Numbered from the stretch's first letter, positions 28,367 through 38,357 are shown. The stretch: DNA of 64,000 bases from JBKQVT01 sp963727245 (GCA_963727245.1 CAVSFO010000009.1:310001-374000); one strand, 5' to 3'. Translations and numbers: made by a program. The notes: generated by a model from the letters alone, not told the origin.

Positions 28367-28762
28367 CTATTTGTGGCCAATCCCCTCGATTTCGACAACC
28401 GGGTCTGGGTCATCATCATAGGCTGGTGCCCATCTTAGTCCCTGCCAGTGTTTGGATTGCGGGTCAAAAGGAATCGTTGAACCGAGCCGTGGTGAGCTTG
28501 TGTTGTAAAGCCAGCAGGGCTCGTTGCGTTCTTTGAGATTGTCGAGCAACTCAAAGGCAGCGGCGGTACTGAGGCGATACTGGCTGCTTAAGAATTCCTT
28601 TCCATCGACGGGGCTCTCGTTCCAGAAGACCCACCAATAATACTTGTAGAACCTGGGGTTTGGGTGAATGCCAGAAGCATACGAACTACAGCAGCTACGT
28701 TCTCCGGCCAGTTGGCAATCGGTTCGCTCCCTCCGCAGTTCGTCAAAGCTGGGAATACGCAT
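28367..28762 (-). CDS. Hypothetical 131-residue protein
   Basis: ATG 28762 has GAGGAAA eight bases upstream, so it is preferred over a GTG start at 28840. The protein is Trp/Tyr-rich (FYKYYWWVFWNE, then SSQYRLSTAAAFELLDNLKE) with a C-terminal acidic tail PDPVVEIEGIGHK. No membrane segment or catalytic motif. Family not recognised. Confidence 0.55.
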   Translation of the reverse strand: MRIPSFDELRRERTDCQLAGERSCCSSYASGIHPNPRFYKYYWWVFWNESPVDGKEFLSSQYRLSTAAAFELLDNLKERNEPCWLYNTSSPRLGSTIPFDPQSKHWQGLRWAPAYDDDPDPVVEIEGIGHK

Positions 28763-28879
28763 GACTGATTTCCTCGGACTACTCGTGGCGTTCGACCCGA
28801 CCTTCTTCGGACCGGACTTCGCCAACTTGTTCTTTTCCACTTCTTCCGCAGATGGGCGACGTGTTGTATCTTTGCTTCT

Positions 28880-29053
28880 TTATCGAATTGACCGGGGAAT
28901 TGGCACGGTCGGCCGTGCCCGGGTCGTAGTATGATTGGGAGCGTCGCAGTGGGCCTTCAACAGAGCAAGGTGGTTTTTATGGATGCCTTCCTGTTGAACT
29001 GGTCGGAAAGCCTCGAAATAGTCGTCGGCAGTGCCAAATTCGTCGTGGCTCAT
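28880..29053 (-). pseudogene. Truncated N-terminus of an HNH/McrA-associated protein
   Basis: Fifty-seven codons starting MSHDEFGTADDYFEAFRPVQ and continuing QEGIHKNHLALLKAHCDAPN, then diverging into random Arg/Pro sequence before a stop. The HxNHLxxLKAHxxAPN block matches, from memory, the N-terminal domain found in front of HNH (McrA-like) restriction endonucleases. The nuclease part is missing. I read it as a gene cut off after its first domain; a frameshift is less likely because no continuation is seen in other frames. Confidence 0.45.
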
Positions 29054-29171
29054 GGTTCATCGTGGCTGTGGTTTCCGATCTCCCACCGGGCCTTTTCACC
29101 CTCCCCAAACTCAATTGGCGGCTCTCCACCGTTTTCCCGATGAATAATGCTTCCTCGCCTGGGCACTATCA

Positions 29172-29921
29172 TCAAGTCTCGAAGCACCGCAACACACAAA
29201 GACGCTTGACGTGCTTTGAACGCAAGCCGCCAATCAGTTTCCCTGCAAACTCACAGTCACGCATTGTCAGCGGCGGCTTTGTGGGCACAGGCAGTTCTTC
29301 CTGCGACTCGGGGCTTAACAGCGAGCAAGGCCATCGCTCCTTCCAGGCTCGCTTCAAGAATCGCAGAAATCGGCGGGTATCCAACAGCCCTAGGCACGAA
29401 TGGGAGCTGTCACCTCTTTCGGTTTGCCAAAGGACGAACGGCTTGGGCTGCGGCAGAGGCGGCAAGGCTGCCAGTACAGCCTTTTCTTCACTCTTCCGTA
29501 GTTTCAGCCAACCAATCCCATCAATCAGTACCAGAACTGCGAACAATGTCTGCCTATCCACCCGGCCTTGCAGGAAACCGTACACGGCTGCGGCAATTAT
29601 CATCGCCGTTTCCTCCAGGCAGGAGGGGTCAAATTGCGGGCAACGGCGTCGAAGAGCCGTAGGGATCACATATTCCAGGAACCAGTATGGCTGCGACGAG
29701 TGCCGCATTGACCATCCTACCGTTCGAGTTGCCAAGATACGCTCGACCGTCTTGGGGTCGGTTTCCACTGGCATTTCAAATTCCAGGAAGAACTCTGCCG
29801 CACTCTTCCACTGGGAAGTCGAGTCCCACCCGAGCTTCTTGTGGAACTCCCGCCAGGAAAGGGCAAGGAATGGGTCAATGACCGTTCTATCTATGACCCA
29901 GTAATAATGCTCTATTCCCAT
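29172..29921 (-). CDS. Hypothetical 249-residue protein
   Basis: ATG 29921 with GAGGAG seven bases upstream is clear; an upstream TTG would add unrelated residues. The sequence begins MGIEHYYWVIDRTVIDPFLA and has helical segments and a C-terminal Lys/Arg-rich half. A hydrophobic stretch (TLFAVLVLIDGIGWL) is probably a buried helix rather than a membrane segment. It lies downstream of the Nmad operon, separated by 124 bases. No domain recognised. Confidence 0.6.
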   Translation of the reverse strand: MGIEHYYWVIDRTVIDPFLALSWREFHKKLGWDSTSQWKSAAEFFLEFEMPVETDPKTVERILATRTVGWSMRHSSQPYWFLEYVIPTALRRRCPQFDPSCLEETAMIIAAAVYGFLQGRVDRQTLFAVLVLIDGIGWLKLRKSEEKAVLAALPPLPQPKPFVLWQTERGDSSHSCLGLLDTRRFLRFLKRAWKERWPCSLLSPESQEELPVPTKPPLTMRDCEFAGKLIGGLRSKHVKRLCVLRCFET

Positions 29922-30045
29922 TCGTTTACTCCTCATTCTCCAAGCATTGTCCGGTTGGCACGAACGGAGGCTATAGGCGTTCCTCAACCTCCCCCAAACC
30001 CGATTGGCATCTATGTCAGGATCGGCAAGTCCGTCCACGCCATCG

Positions 30046-30780
30046 CTACTCCAAGTCCGACAAGAACCCAATCGCCTTGTCCACGAACCTCGGCTCTACC
30101 CAACGAGGTGGACTCCTCTGGATGGAAATATGACCGCCAAAGTCACCGAACACTTTCTGCATTTTGCGGGAAAGCACCTTCAGCGGTTTGCCCGCCCGGT
30201 CTTCTCCGTCCTCGCTGATGCAACATGCCTTCTGGAACAAACGGCTGCGGGGACCGCCCTTCACCAGAACCAGGTCGTCCTTCTGCTGCTCGAAGACGGA
30301 TCGGTAGCGGACATGGAAGTTCTTTCCGAACTCGTCCTTCAGCGTCTTTCGGTCGAACTCATGAGCCATCCCGGCCAGGGCCACCTCGAAGAACCCGGCC
30401 AAGTACAGAGCGGGACGACAGGTGCGATTCCAGCCGCACTCCGAACCCCAATTTTGTAACCCGCAGTAGAAGACGAGGAAGTCACCCGGCTTCAAGTTCC
30501 GAAGTGATCGCTTCGGAGGCGTTGGGTCGCCGTAGGTGAACGTCTCGAACTCGGGATCGAGGTGGATCGTTTGCTGGGCCATCTGCGTCCGTCGGGATGC
30601 GGGGAAATAGTCGAGGTGCGACCGGCCATTCCGTCCGATCATGGTACTGTAGGTATGGACGCTGACTCCCTTCCCATCAGGAATGCACACGAACTCGAAC
30701 GTGCCGTCGTCGAACAGCGGACCTTGAATCCCGCCAGCCCCAGCGTCGATCCCGACCCGTAGCAGAACGACCCGCTTCAT
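30046..30780 (-). CDS. Nmad3-type protein (nucleotide modification associated domain 3)
   Basis: A 244-residue protein beginning MKRVVLLRVGIDAGAGGIQG, then PLFDDGTFEFVCIPD. This N-terminal block, with GID-G-GGI-GP-F-DG-FEF-IPD, is characteristic of the Nmad3 domain as I know it. The central part has DLVLVKGGPRSRLF and the C-terminus PPRWVEPRFVDKAIGFL. Nmad proteins were predicted to act with modified-base DNA systems in phages and bacteria. The start ATG overlaps the stop of the upstream Nmad2-like gene by four bases (ATGA), a strong sign of translational coupling and joint function. Confidence 0.75.
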   Translation of the reverse strand: MKRVVLLRVGIDAGAGGIQGPLFDDGTFEFVCIPDGKGVSVHTYSTMIGRNGRSHLDYFPASRRTQMAQQTIHLDPEFETFTYGDPTPPKRSLRNLKPGDFLVFYCGLQNWGSECGWNRTCRPALYLAGFFEVALAGMAHEFDRKTLKDEFGKNFHVRYRSVFEQQKDDLVLVKGGPRSRLFQKACCISEDGEDRAGKPLKVLSRKMQKVFGDFGGHISIQRSPPRWVEPRFVDKAIGFLSDLE

Positions 30781-31547
30781 AACTCCCCCAAAGCGGCGAG
30801 AAGGTCAGGCACTCCGTCCCATTTCATGAAATCCCGGCAATGGTTATCGCCGAGGAACAGCCTTGGACCAGTCCAGAGAAACGTGAACCTTGGATCGCCA
30901 AGCAGCAGAGCAGGACGGCGACCATATCGCTCGTACCGAATATCCTTACGCCAGCCGCCATCATACTTGTGTTTGTGGTGAGCATGACGGGCAGGAACAA
31001 TGTAGTTGTCGGGACTATACCTCTCTTCCTCAGCCAGTGTGTAACGGGGCACAAATACATCACCAAGAAAATGCTCATGTGCCGTTTTTTCCTGGCGAGC
31101 AAGTGTAGTCAGCGAATTCCAAAGGTCGAATTGCGACTCATAAGCATGGGCAATTCGTGCCAGGAAGAAGAGCCAGTGCCGTTTGTCGCAGAGGGCTCGG
31201 CTTGTAAACCCGGCGACCCATTTATGCCGCCACTGCGATGCGTTAACGGTCGCCCGCATCTGGTGCTTGCAGGTGCAGATCGTCAGGTATCCCCCCTGAA
31301 AATTCGGTGCGGAGCCCTGCTGCTCAAAGCGGCCTTTTCTATCCAGCTTGACGGTCGTGACGACGTAGGAGCGGGCGGCCTCTCCCGGCCTCCCGGCCCG
31401 GCTCCTCAACTCGGATAGAGACAAATCAAGATTACCTGCAAGTGCCCCCTTTTTCGGAAATGTCTGGGTTAAGGTAGACGTTGTATCGTCCCCGTTTCCG
31501 TGCTTTGCGATTCCCCCTACGCATGTTCGGCAACATCCTCGTTTCAT
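30777..31547 (-). CDS. Nmad2-like protein, partner of Nmad3
   Basis: A 256-residue protein. The Nmad2-like features are YVVTTVKLDRKGRFEQQGSA, then APNFQGGYLTICTCKHQMRA, a W..WVAGFTSRAL segment and the later block ERYSPDNYIVPARHAHHKHK. The APNxxGGxxTxxxCK signature with a following W-V-G loop is how I recognise this family; here it is divergent, so the assignment is moderate. It overlaps the next gene (ATGA) and begins three bases after the stop of the upstream gene. Role inferred: recognition or processing of modified nucleotides in a defence or DNA-modification module. Confidence 0.6.
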   Translation of the reverse strand: MKRGCCRTCVGGIAKHGNGDDTTSTLTQTFPKKGALAGNLDLSLSELRSRAGRPGEAARSYVVTTVKLDRKGRFEQQGSAPNFQGGYLTICTCKHQMRATVNASQWRHKWVAGFTSRALCDKRHWLFFLARIAHAYESQFDLWNSLTTLARQEKTAHEHFLGDVFVPRYTLAEEERYSPDNYIVPARHAHHKHKYDGGWRKDIRYERYGRRPALLLGDPRFTFLWTGPRLFLGDNHCRDFMKWDGVPDLLAALGEL

Positions 31548-31550
31548 GCG

Positions 31551-31856
31551 TCACCCGCCCTTTCCCGATTCCCCTTTGTCAGGCCCAAAATCGCCCACCA
31601 CATGACCCCGAACGACGGTGAACGTCAGCGTGCGGTCTTCAAGGCTCGCCCAGGGCAGCAGGGCTTCATCGATGTGCCGCAGGAACTCGGGAACTTCGGC
31701 GTCCTCGATACCGGCGTGCTCGAAGAGGAACACAGTCCCCGCCACATGCCCATCGGCAAGGTAATGAAGGTCGATGGCCGCCGAATCCTGGCCCTCCTTC
31801 TTCTGGACCAGGAATCGTTCGGAGGTCATCGTCCGAAAGGTGCGAATGAGTTTCAT
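31551..31856 (-). CDS. Hypothetical 101-residue protein in the Nmad operon
   Basis: Start ATG 31856 with GGAGG eight bases upstream; it overlaps the DUF4236 gene stop (ATGA). The protein has a compact alpha/beta fold: MKLIRTFRTMTSERFLVQKK, then DSAAIDLHYLADGHVAGTVF and LTFTVVRGHVVGDFG. Soluble, mildly acidic. No family recognised. Because of the couplings on both sides it should be considered part of the same system. Confidence 0.65.
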   Translation of the reverse strand: MKLIRTFRTMTSERFLVQKKEGQDSAAIDLHYLADGHVAGTVFLFEHAGIEDAEVPEFLRHIDEALLPWASLEDRTLTFTVVRGHVVGDFGPDKGESGKGG

Positions 31857-32113
31857 GGCCAAATCCTCCAAAGAAAAACGGTGGTGAGCGAGCCGATTCC
31901 CGAAATCAAAGCCAGGACCAAGAGGCAGCCCTGCTTCGATGACGAATAGTACCGCATTCCCGTTCCAGGGATGCTGACCGACCTGTAGCTGCGGCCACGG
32001 GAGTTCACCCCTGTACGAAAGCCCCCGCCGCCCAGGGAATACCCGATCCCCGACTTGCTGATGTTGATCCGGAAGGGGCCGAGCCCTACGCTCTTGCGAT
32101 AGTACCAGCCCAT
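31853..32113 (-). CDS. DUF4236 membrane protein, first gene of the Nmad operon
   Basis: An 86-residue protein. The N-terminal ~55 residues match DUF4236: GWYYRKSVGLGPFRINISKS, then GIGYSLGGGGFRTGVNSRGR and the SIPGTGMRYY end. A single hydrophobic segment follows (GCLLVLALISGIGSLTTVFL), then a short cytoplasmic tail. DUF4236 usually forms the N-terminal part of larger membrane proteins; here it stands alone with an anchor. It is the promoter-proximal gene of a coupled four-gene operon. Confidence 0.75.
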   Translation of the reverse strand: MGWYYRKSVGLGPFRINISKSGIGYSLGGGGFRTGVNSRGRSYRSVSIPGTGMRYYSSSKQGCLLVLALISGIGSLTTVFLWRIWP

Positions 32114-32305
32114 GGGGATGCTCCAGTCAGGGATCCACCTCGGTCACTGCTGATTATCCCCTCCCGTCGAGGCGCTGCCAAGGTCATGCCGGAAGGATTC
32201 CGGGGCCTTTGGAACGCCCGGGAACCGAGGGGCGTTTGGCTGGTCGGGAAGTCGCCTTGAAGTCGTCCCTCGCCTCGGCCTTGCCGGAGGAGGTCCAGGT
32301 CGGCG

Positions 32306-32649
32306 TCACTCCGGCACTTCCATCGGCTTGCCGTTGTCCTTGGGCCCGAGCCCGAGAAGGAACGGCACCGCCTCCTCGGCCCACGCCGCCGGGTCGGGAT
32401 AGTTCCCGGCGTCGGCGCCGAAGCAGCTTCGCAGCATCTCCGTGTCGATGACTCCGGGGATCACGGGCACGGCAGCCAGGCCGCGGGCAGCTCCACCGCC
32501 ATCGCCCGGGTCAGCCCTTCGATCGCCCACTTCGTGGCGCAGTACGGCGCGACCTCCGCAGCCCCCTCTCGCCCCCACCACGAGCTGAAGTTGACGACCA
32601 CGCCGCGACCCCGCTCGATCATCGTCGGCAGGAAATGGCGGATGCCCAA
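32306..32649 (-). pseudogene. Truncated, frameshifted short-chain dehydrogenase
   Basis: The C-terminal half of an SDR: GIRHFLPTMIERGRGVVVNF, then the YxxxK catalytic pair in APYCATKWAIEGLTRAMAVE, then a frame break and PGVIDTEMLRSCFGADAGN with a short tail. The Rossmann N-terminus (TGxxxGxG) is missing; at about 32,650 it is replaced by an unrelated gene end on the other strand. A broken gene at the border between the AT-richer accessory stretch and GC-rich DNA. Confidence 0.7.
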
Positions 32650-32749
32650 CGATTATCACAAGAACGAGTCGGTCTACGAAACGTGGCTGAAGGGCCTGGG
32701 CTGCCGATTCATGCCGGACGCTCGCCGTGCCCTGAGCCAGGCCGCATGA
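32642..32749 (+). pseudogene. C-terminal gene remnant
   Basis: A 35-residue frame reading MPNDYHKNESVYETWLKGLG and then CRFMPDARRALSQAA before a stop. It looks like the last exposed helix of a real protein with its N-terminus removed. The junction with the truncated SDR at 32,640-32,650 suggests a deletion fused two gene ends. Parent not identified. Confidence 0.4.
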
Positions 32750-32804
32750 GACCCCGGCGACGACTGTCCCACTGCCGCCAGCAGCCGGCCAGTGACACCG
32801 GCCC

Positions 32805-35800
32805 TCACTTCTTCCCCTCCGCCACGGTCAGTTGCACCGGCTTCGACTCGCCGCGGGCGGCAGGGTTGTAGTATTCATAGGCCACCGACTTGCCGGTCTG
32901 GGCCTTCAGCGAGGTACTTCGCCCGCAGTTGATATTGCAACTGCACCGGCTGGCCGGCGGTCACTTCCCGCAGGTAGACGATGATCTGCCGGCCGGTGAC
33001 GGAGAATTTCTCGATCTGCCTTTCGGCCACCGCCCGGGTGAGCTGATCGACCACCGGGGTGAAGCCCGGCGGCAGGCCGAGGTCCACGATGACCATCTCG
33101 GCCGAGCCCGCGCGGTTGTTGGTCACGGTGACGGTCACGCCGACGACGTCCTCGGCGTCGAGGTTGGTGCGGTCGTATTGGACCTTGATGCCCAGCGGCT
33201 CGGGCTCGGCGGGGGCCTCGGCGCCGCGGGGATAGGGGACGTAATAGCGTCCCACGACCTGGTAGAGCAGCTTGCCCGTGCCCCCGAATTCCAGCGCCAC
33301 GGCATTGGGGCCGGGGCGGGTCATCTCCTTCAGGTCGAACAATTGGAGCACGTCGCAATTGGACTGGTCGACGCGGAGCGTCTTGACCGGTTGGTCGTTG
33401 AAGCGGAGCTGGAGGGTGCCGTCGGACTTGGCCTTGGCGCCCCGCTCGGCCATGAGCATCGCGCGGAGGGCCTGGATGGTGGCCTGGGTGGACTGCCAGG
33501 CGCCGAGGGCGTCCTTGTTCTTGGCGAGGTAGGCGACGGCCTTGCCCACCAGGTCCGCCTCGCGTCCGCCGCGGACGAGGGCCTGCACGGCCAGGCCGGT
33601 CACTTCGATGTCGCCGGCGACGCCGCTGCCGAAGGTGGGCGTGTCGGACTGGAGGATCCAGTAGGCCAGGTCGTCCTTCTCGGTGCAGGCCGCCCGCAGC
33701 AGGTCCATCGCCTGGGCGGTGGCGCCGTCGTCGGCGTCGACGGCGGCCAGGGCGTTGGCGGCCAGGGCCAGCGTGTAGTTGTCCTGCATCCTGCCGAGAT
33801 GGCCGCGGAGGTAATCGGTTCCCCTGCGGAGTTCGGGCCCGCGATACTCCGTGCTCGCCAGGGCCCAGACGGTGTAGGCCGTGTTGCGGAGCACGTTGTC
33901 CTGCATCTTGTTGATCGCCCCTTCGCCGATCCCGCCCTCGGACGGCTTGAAGGAGCCGTCGGGCTGCTGCAAGTGGGCGAGCCATCGCTGCGTGCGGGCG
34001 ATGATCGCCGGGTCCACCGGGTGGACCTTGCTCATGTCGTAGAACTCCATCAGCCCGTAGGCCGTGAGGATCGAATGGGCCGGCGCGTGGCCGAACCAGT
34101 CGAAACCGCCCCCGGGGACTTCGAAGGAGACCAGTTGCTGATAGCCCGCGTTGATGAAGCCCTCGGCCTTCATCCGCAGCTCGGGCGTGATCTTGCCCGT
34201 GGTCTTCATGTAATTCAGCACCAGCACGTCCGGATAGGTCGAGCTGGAGGTCTGCTCGAAGCAGCCGCCGGGCATTTGGAGCATCCGGTCCAGGCCCTCG
34301 ACGACCTGCGAGAGCACGCCGGGATAGACCTTCACGAAGATCTTGCTGGCCCCGGGGATCGCCTCCGGGGGGATGTCGATGGTCCGGTCAATCTTGCCCG
34401 TCAGGCAGCCGCTGCGGCTGATGAGACACTCCTTGCCGTCGGGGAGGATCTCGACGGTGCGGGCCACCGCGTCGCTGGTCTTCGTGCCCCGGGCGGTGAC
34501 GGTGAACTTCTGGAAGCCGATGTTCCGGGCGACAATGGGGAAGTGCACCGCCCGCACCTCCCCCGGACCCAGCTTCACCGTCTGCACCGGCTCCGCGCGG
34601 AGCTCGAACCAGTCGCCCGGCGTCACCTCCAGCCGCACCGCCTGGTCGGTCTTCAGATAGTTGTAGACCGCCACGGGCACGGACACCTCGTCGTGCTGCG
34701 TCAGGGCCACGGGGAAGTCGATATCGACGAAGAAGTCCTGGAAGACGTTGATTCCGGCGGTGGCCGAGCCCAGCCGCCCCCGGGCCGACGAGGCCATGCA
34801 GGTCAGCCGCCAGGTAGTGATCGAGTCGGCCAGGGGGACGCGCAGGAGGGCGTTTCCATCGGCATCGGTGATCACGGCGGGGTTGAAGTAGAGCGTTTCG
34901 GGGAAATACTGGCGGATGCGGACCGGCTCGGCGGCGGCGGGGGGGCCGCGGTCTGGGGCGTTTACAGCGGCGGCCGGCGGCGGAACGGGTGCGGCCGGCG
35001 TCGGCTTCGCCGCTTCTGCTTTAGTCTCAGCCTCCGCGAATCCGCCCCTCCCGCCCGCGAATCCGCCCATCCCGCCCCCCATCCCGCCGAACCCGCCCCT
35101 CCCGCCCACGAAGCCTTGAAATCTTGGCGCCCGCGGGCAAGCCACGGCGACCCGCTGACTCGGGTCCGGATAGGTCAGATCATCCAGCGTGCCCCACTGG
35201 CCGTCGATCCCCGCCGAGGCCAGCGCGAAGTTATGGAACGTCTGGCACATTGGGCACCAGGTGGCATCGACGATCTTCATCGGCGTGCCCCAGGGGTCGA
35301 GGGCGTCGGCCTGCTTCAGCAATCCCTCTTTCACCAGCCGGCGGAGGTCGAGGTCCTTGGCGTCCATCTTGCGGGCGTCGGCGTGGTGGCGGGTGCCGAA
35401 CTGGGCCAGCGCCTTCGCCACTTTCTGATAGCGGCCGGCCAGCACGGGCCCGACCTTGAGTTGGAAGGCGGCGGCCTTGTTGTCGCGCTGATAGGTGTTG
35501 ACCTGGAGCGAGTAATCGCCCGCCCCCTTGGCGGAGGCCAGCAGCACGCGGGCGGCGGTGTCGCGCCGGGCGGCCGACTCCGGCGAGGGCTCTGCCGGCT
35601 GCAGCGATTCCTCCAGCGACCAGCCGTGGACCTCGTACCGCGGCGTGGCGATCTCCTTCTCCAGGTAGAAGTAGATTTTTTCCAGCCCGGGCTGCATCTC
35701 CTGCAGTGCGAAGACCGCTTCGTCGACGACCATCACGCCCAGGGCGGAGGCCACGCCCCGGCCCGAGGCGTTGGTCACGCGGAAACTCACCTGGGCCTCG

Positions 35801-37765
35801 CCGCCGGGGCGATAGGTCTCGGCGTCGTTGCGGATCGACACGTTCAGGTCGTCGGCGGGATCGACGATCACCAGCCGCCGGTCCCGCATCATCTCGCCGT
35901 TTTCGCCGATCAAGTAGGCGTTGATCTGCACGGTGCCGGCCAGGGTGGGGTCGAAGGTCACGGTGTCGGTCGCCCGGCCCCACTCGACGTCCACGGTGCG
36001 GGTGAGGTAGGTTTGGCGGTCCTTGATGAAGTCCAGGTAGACGGTGCCGACCCTTTTCGTGGTGAAGACTTCCAGTCTCGCCCGCTGGCCGACGTGATAG
36101 AGCGACTTGTCGGTCCGCAGCAGGATGGTATCGTCGCCGGTCTTGGGCTTGGTGTCGAAGCTGACGGTGGCCCGGCCTTTCTGCCCCTTGTCGTCGCGGG
36201 CCGAAAGCTGCATGGGGCGGTTATTGGCCTGGGCGGGGCGGAAACTGAACACGCCGAACCCCGCCTCGTTGGTTCGCAGCGCCGGGGACGCGTGGTCCGG
36301 GGCATTGGTCCAAACCACCTGGCAGCGCGGCGGAGGTCGAATCGGCATAGGTGGACACGACATAGATGCGGTTTTCCAGCCCGGGCACCAGCTCGCCGCT
36401 CTCCGGCACGGCGGTCACCAGGATGGGCGCGGCGGTGACGGGGACGTTCTTGGTGATCGTCTCCTTGTGATCGGCGGTGTCGGTCACGCTCGCTTCCAGC
36501 TTCGCCGCGGCCTTGCCGGCCTCCAGCGGCTGGCCGACGAAGCTTGCCGGCAGCTTGACCTCGAAGGAGAAATGCCCCTTGGCATCGGTCTGGCCCTCGA
36601 TGTCCTGGAAATCGAAGTAGCCGACGTCGAACTTCGAGCACTTCACCTGGACCTTGCCGCCGGCGACCGCCTTGCCGAAGAAGTAGTTCACCTGGAGATC
36701 GGCCTCCACGGTCTCGCCCGGCTGGTAGAAGCGCCGGTCGGTCGTCAGCTCGCACTTGAATTTCGGCAGCACGTAGCGGTCGACGGTGACGGTCTTTTCC
36801 TCCTTGACGCCGGCCACAATCGCGCGGATGCGGTAGCTACCCATGTTCAACTCGTCGGCCAGGACGAAGTCGGCGTGCGAGACGCCGAACTCGTCGGCCT
36901 GGACCGGCTGCTTGAAGACCTTGTTGCCCTTGGCGTCCTCGACCTCGAAGAGCACGTCCGCCCCGGCCAGGGGCGTCATGGCGGGGCGCCGCAAGGCCAG
37001 GGCGCGGAGATGGATCGTCTGGCCCGGCTGGTAAAGCGGCTTGTCGGTCGTCAACATGGTGCGCACGCCGCTGCGGACGGTGACACGCTCTTCGACTCCG
37101 TCCCGGGCGGTGCGGGACTGGACGCTCACCGCAAGCGTGGCGGCGCTGAACTCCGCGGCCGGCAAGTTGAGCTTCGCCGCCACCTCGCCCCGGGAGTCGG
37201 TCCTGCCCGCCGTCGAGCAGATCTCCTTGCCACCCCGCGCGGCCAACCGGACGCGAACCTGGGCCCCGGGCACGGGAACCCCGGCCGCCCGGTCCCGCAC
37301 CATCACCCGCACCACCGGGCTGGTGCCGGCGAAAAACTCCCGCTGCCCCAGCACGTGGGTCTCCAGCATCTCGGCGAGGAATTGCAGGCTCCGCTGGCGG
37401 AAGGGCTCGGACCCGTCGAAGTGGTAGCGGACATAGTAATTGGCCGGGTCGTTGGCGCTGATCCGGGCGGCCAACCTCACCTGGAACGGCTTGCCGCCGT
37501 GGCTGACGGAAGTCGCGGCGACCACCTTCCCCCTGAGGTCCAGCAGCTCCACCGTGGCATTGCCCCGGCGATTGCGGGGCGGAAACAGGTCCAGCGTGAT
37601 CCCATCCCGGGCCATTCCGGCCAGGCTCACTTCCAGCCTGGTGGATGGGGCGGGCGGGGCCGGCTCGCGCGACATCAGCGTCACGGCCGGGCTCCGCAGC
37701 GTCAAGACCAGCAACACCCCCCCGACTGCGAACACGCACATGACCAACCGTCCTTGCCAACGCAT
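32805..37765 (-). CDS. Alpha-2-macroglobulin family protein (frameshifted)
   Basis: An exported large protein that would trap proteases at the cell surface or in the periplasm. AAAGGGG precedes the ATG at 37765; an N-terminal hydrophobic segment follows. In order: MG-type beta domains (DKPLYQPGQTIHLRALAL, then a second DKSLYHVGQRARLEVF), a bait-like segment (see below), the thioester site PGGCFEQTSSSTYPD near 34,265, the toroid of helical repeats, and the receptor-binding-like C-terminus. A Gly-rich linker (about 34,925-35,125) and a pseudopilin-like stretch (about 35,165-35,340: DPWGTPMKIVDATWCP, SAGIDGQWGTLDDL) are inserted. Two one-base insertions break the frame, near 36,335 and near 32,918; corrected length is about 1652 residues. 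Confidence 0.85.
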
Positions 37766-38047
37766 GGCGATTCCCCTTTCTGCTGCTGCGGATGAGCCGA
37801 ACCGGGCGGTGGCAGCCGACGCTGGCTGCCTTTGCGCCCCTGCCTGGTAGTCTGCGCCATAAGTTTGAACGCAGCCGCCCGGAAAAAAGTTCAGGAAAAT
37901 CCCCGAAATGACCTATCGAACGCGCCAGCCCGCGTGACCGGGCCAACGCCGGCTCAGATAGTAGAGGCACGGGCTGGATACGCTTTGGGGAACGGATTAG
38001 GTGACACTTTACGTGACACCGACCCGAAGTCGACCAAAACGACCGCG
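37766..38047. other. Intergenic DNA between A2M gene and tRNA-Lys
   Basis: About 280 bases. A plus-strand frame ending just before the hairpin reads GNGLGDTLRDTDPKSTKTTA and a stop. This resembles a protein C-terminus and could be the leftover end of another mobile-element gene. Nothing else is supported. Confidence 0.35.
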
Positions 38048-38080
38048 AGCCACCAGCCGTAACTCCAACGGCTGGTGGCT
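38048..38080. terminator. Bidirectional GC hairpin next to tRNA-Lys
   Basis: AGCCACCAGCCG (38048-38059) pairs perfectly with CGGCTGGTGGCT (38069-38080) around a nine-base loop. It lies ten bases from the 3' end of the tRNA gene and would end transcription arriving from either side. Confidence 0.6.
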
Positions 38081-38090
38081 CTTAGGTGAG

Positions 38091-38163
<73 letters not shown>

Positions 38164-38315
38164 AAGGTCCTCATAGCAAATAGGATAAACGCCAGAAGGC
38201 CGGCCGACAAGCCTCCACGCGGGCGCGAATGTCGCCGAGAGAGCCCCGAACGGCGGGCAACCGGCGGCAAGCGGCAGAAGCCCTGCACGAACCAGTCGTC
38301 CGCGTCGCGCATGTT

Positions 38316-38336
38316 GTCAGGCACGGCGTGCCTGAC
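38316..38336. repeat. Dispersed palindrome, GTCAGGCACG family
   Basis: GTCAGGCACGGCGTGCCTGAC is near-palindromic and followed by CTAC. The same 25-base unit with CTAC occurs at 41565-41589, and a variant at 41523-41548. Confidence 0.75.
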
Positions 38337-38357
38337 CTACGGGCGTGCGGCGACCCG

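Noticed and set aside
22867..31547. A run of small same-strand genes resembling an integron cassette array.
   Set aside because: I find no repeated attC-like element between the genes and no integron integrase. Several genes form ordinary overlapping operons.
32890..36438. An 1182-codon open frame on the plus strand, opposite the alpha-2-macroglobulin gene.
   Set aside because: It is the antisense shadow of a GC-rich gene: Gly/Arg/Asp/His-rich composition, no conserved motif, while the minus strand has clear A2M domains and a thioester site.
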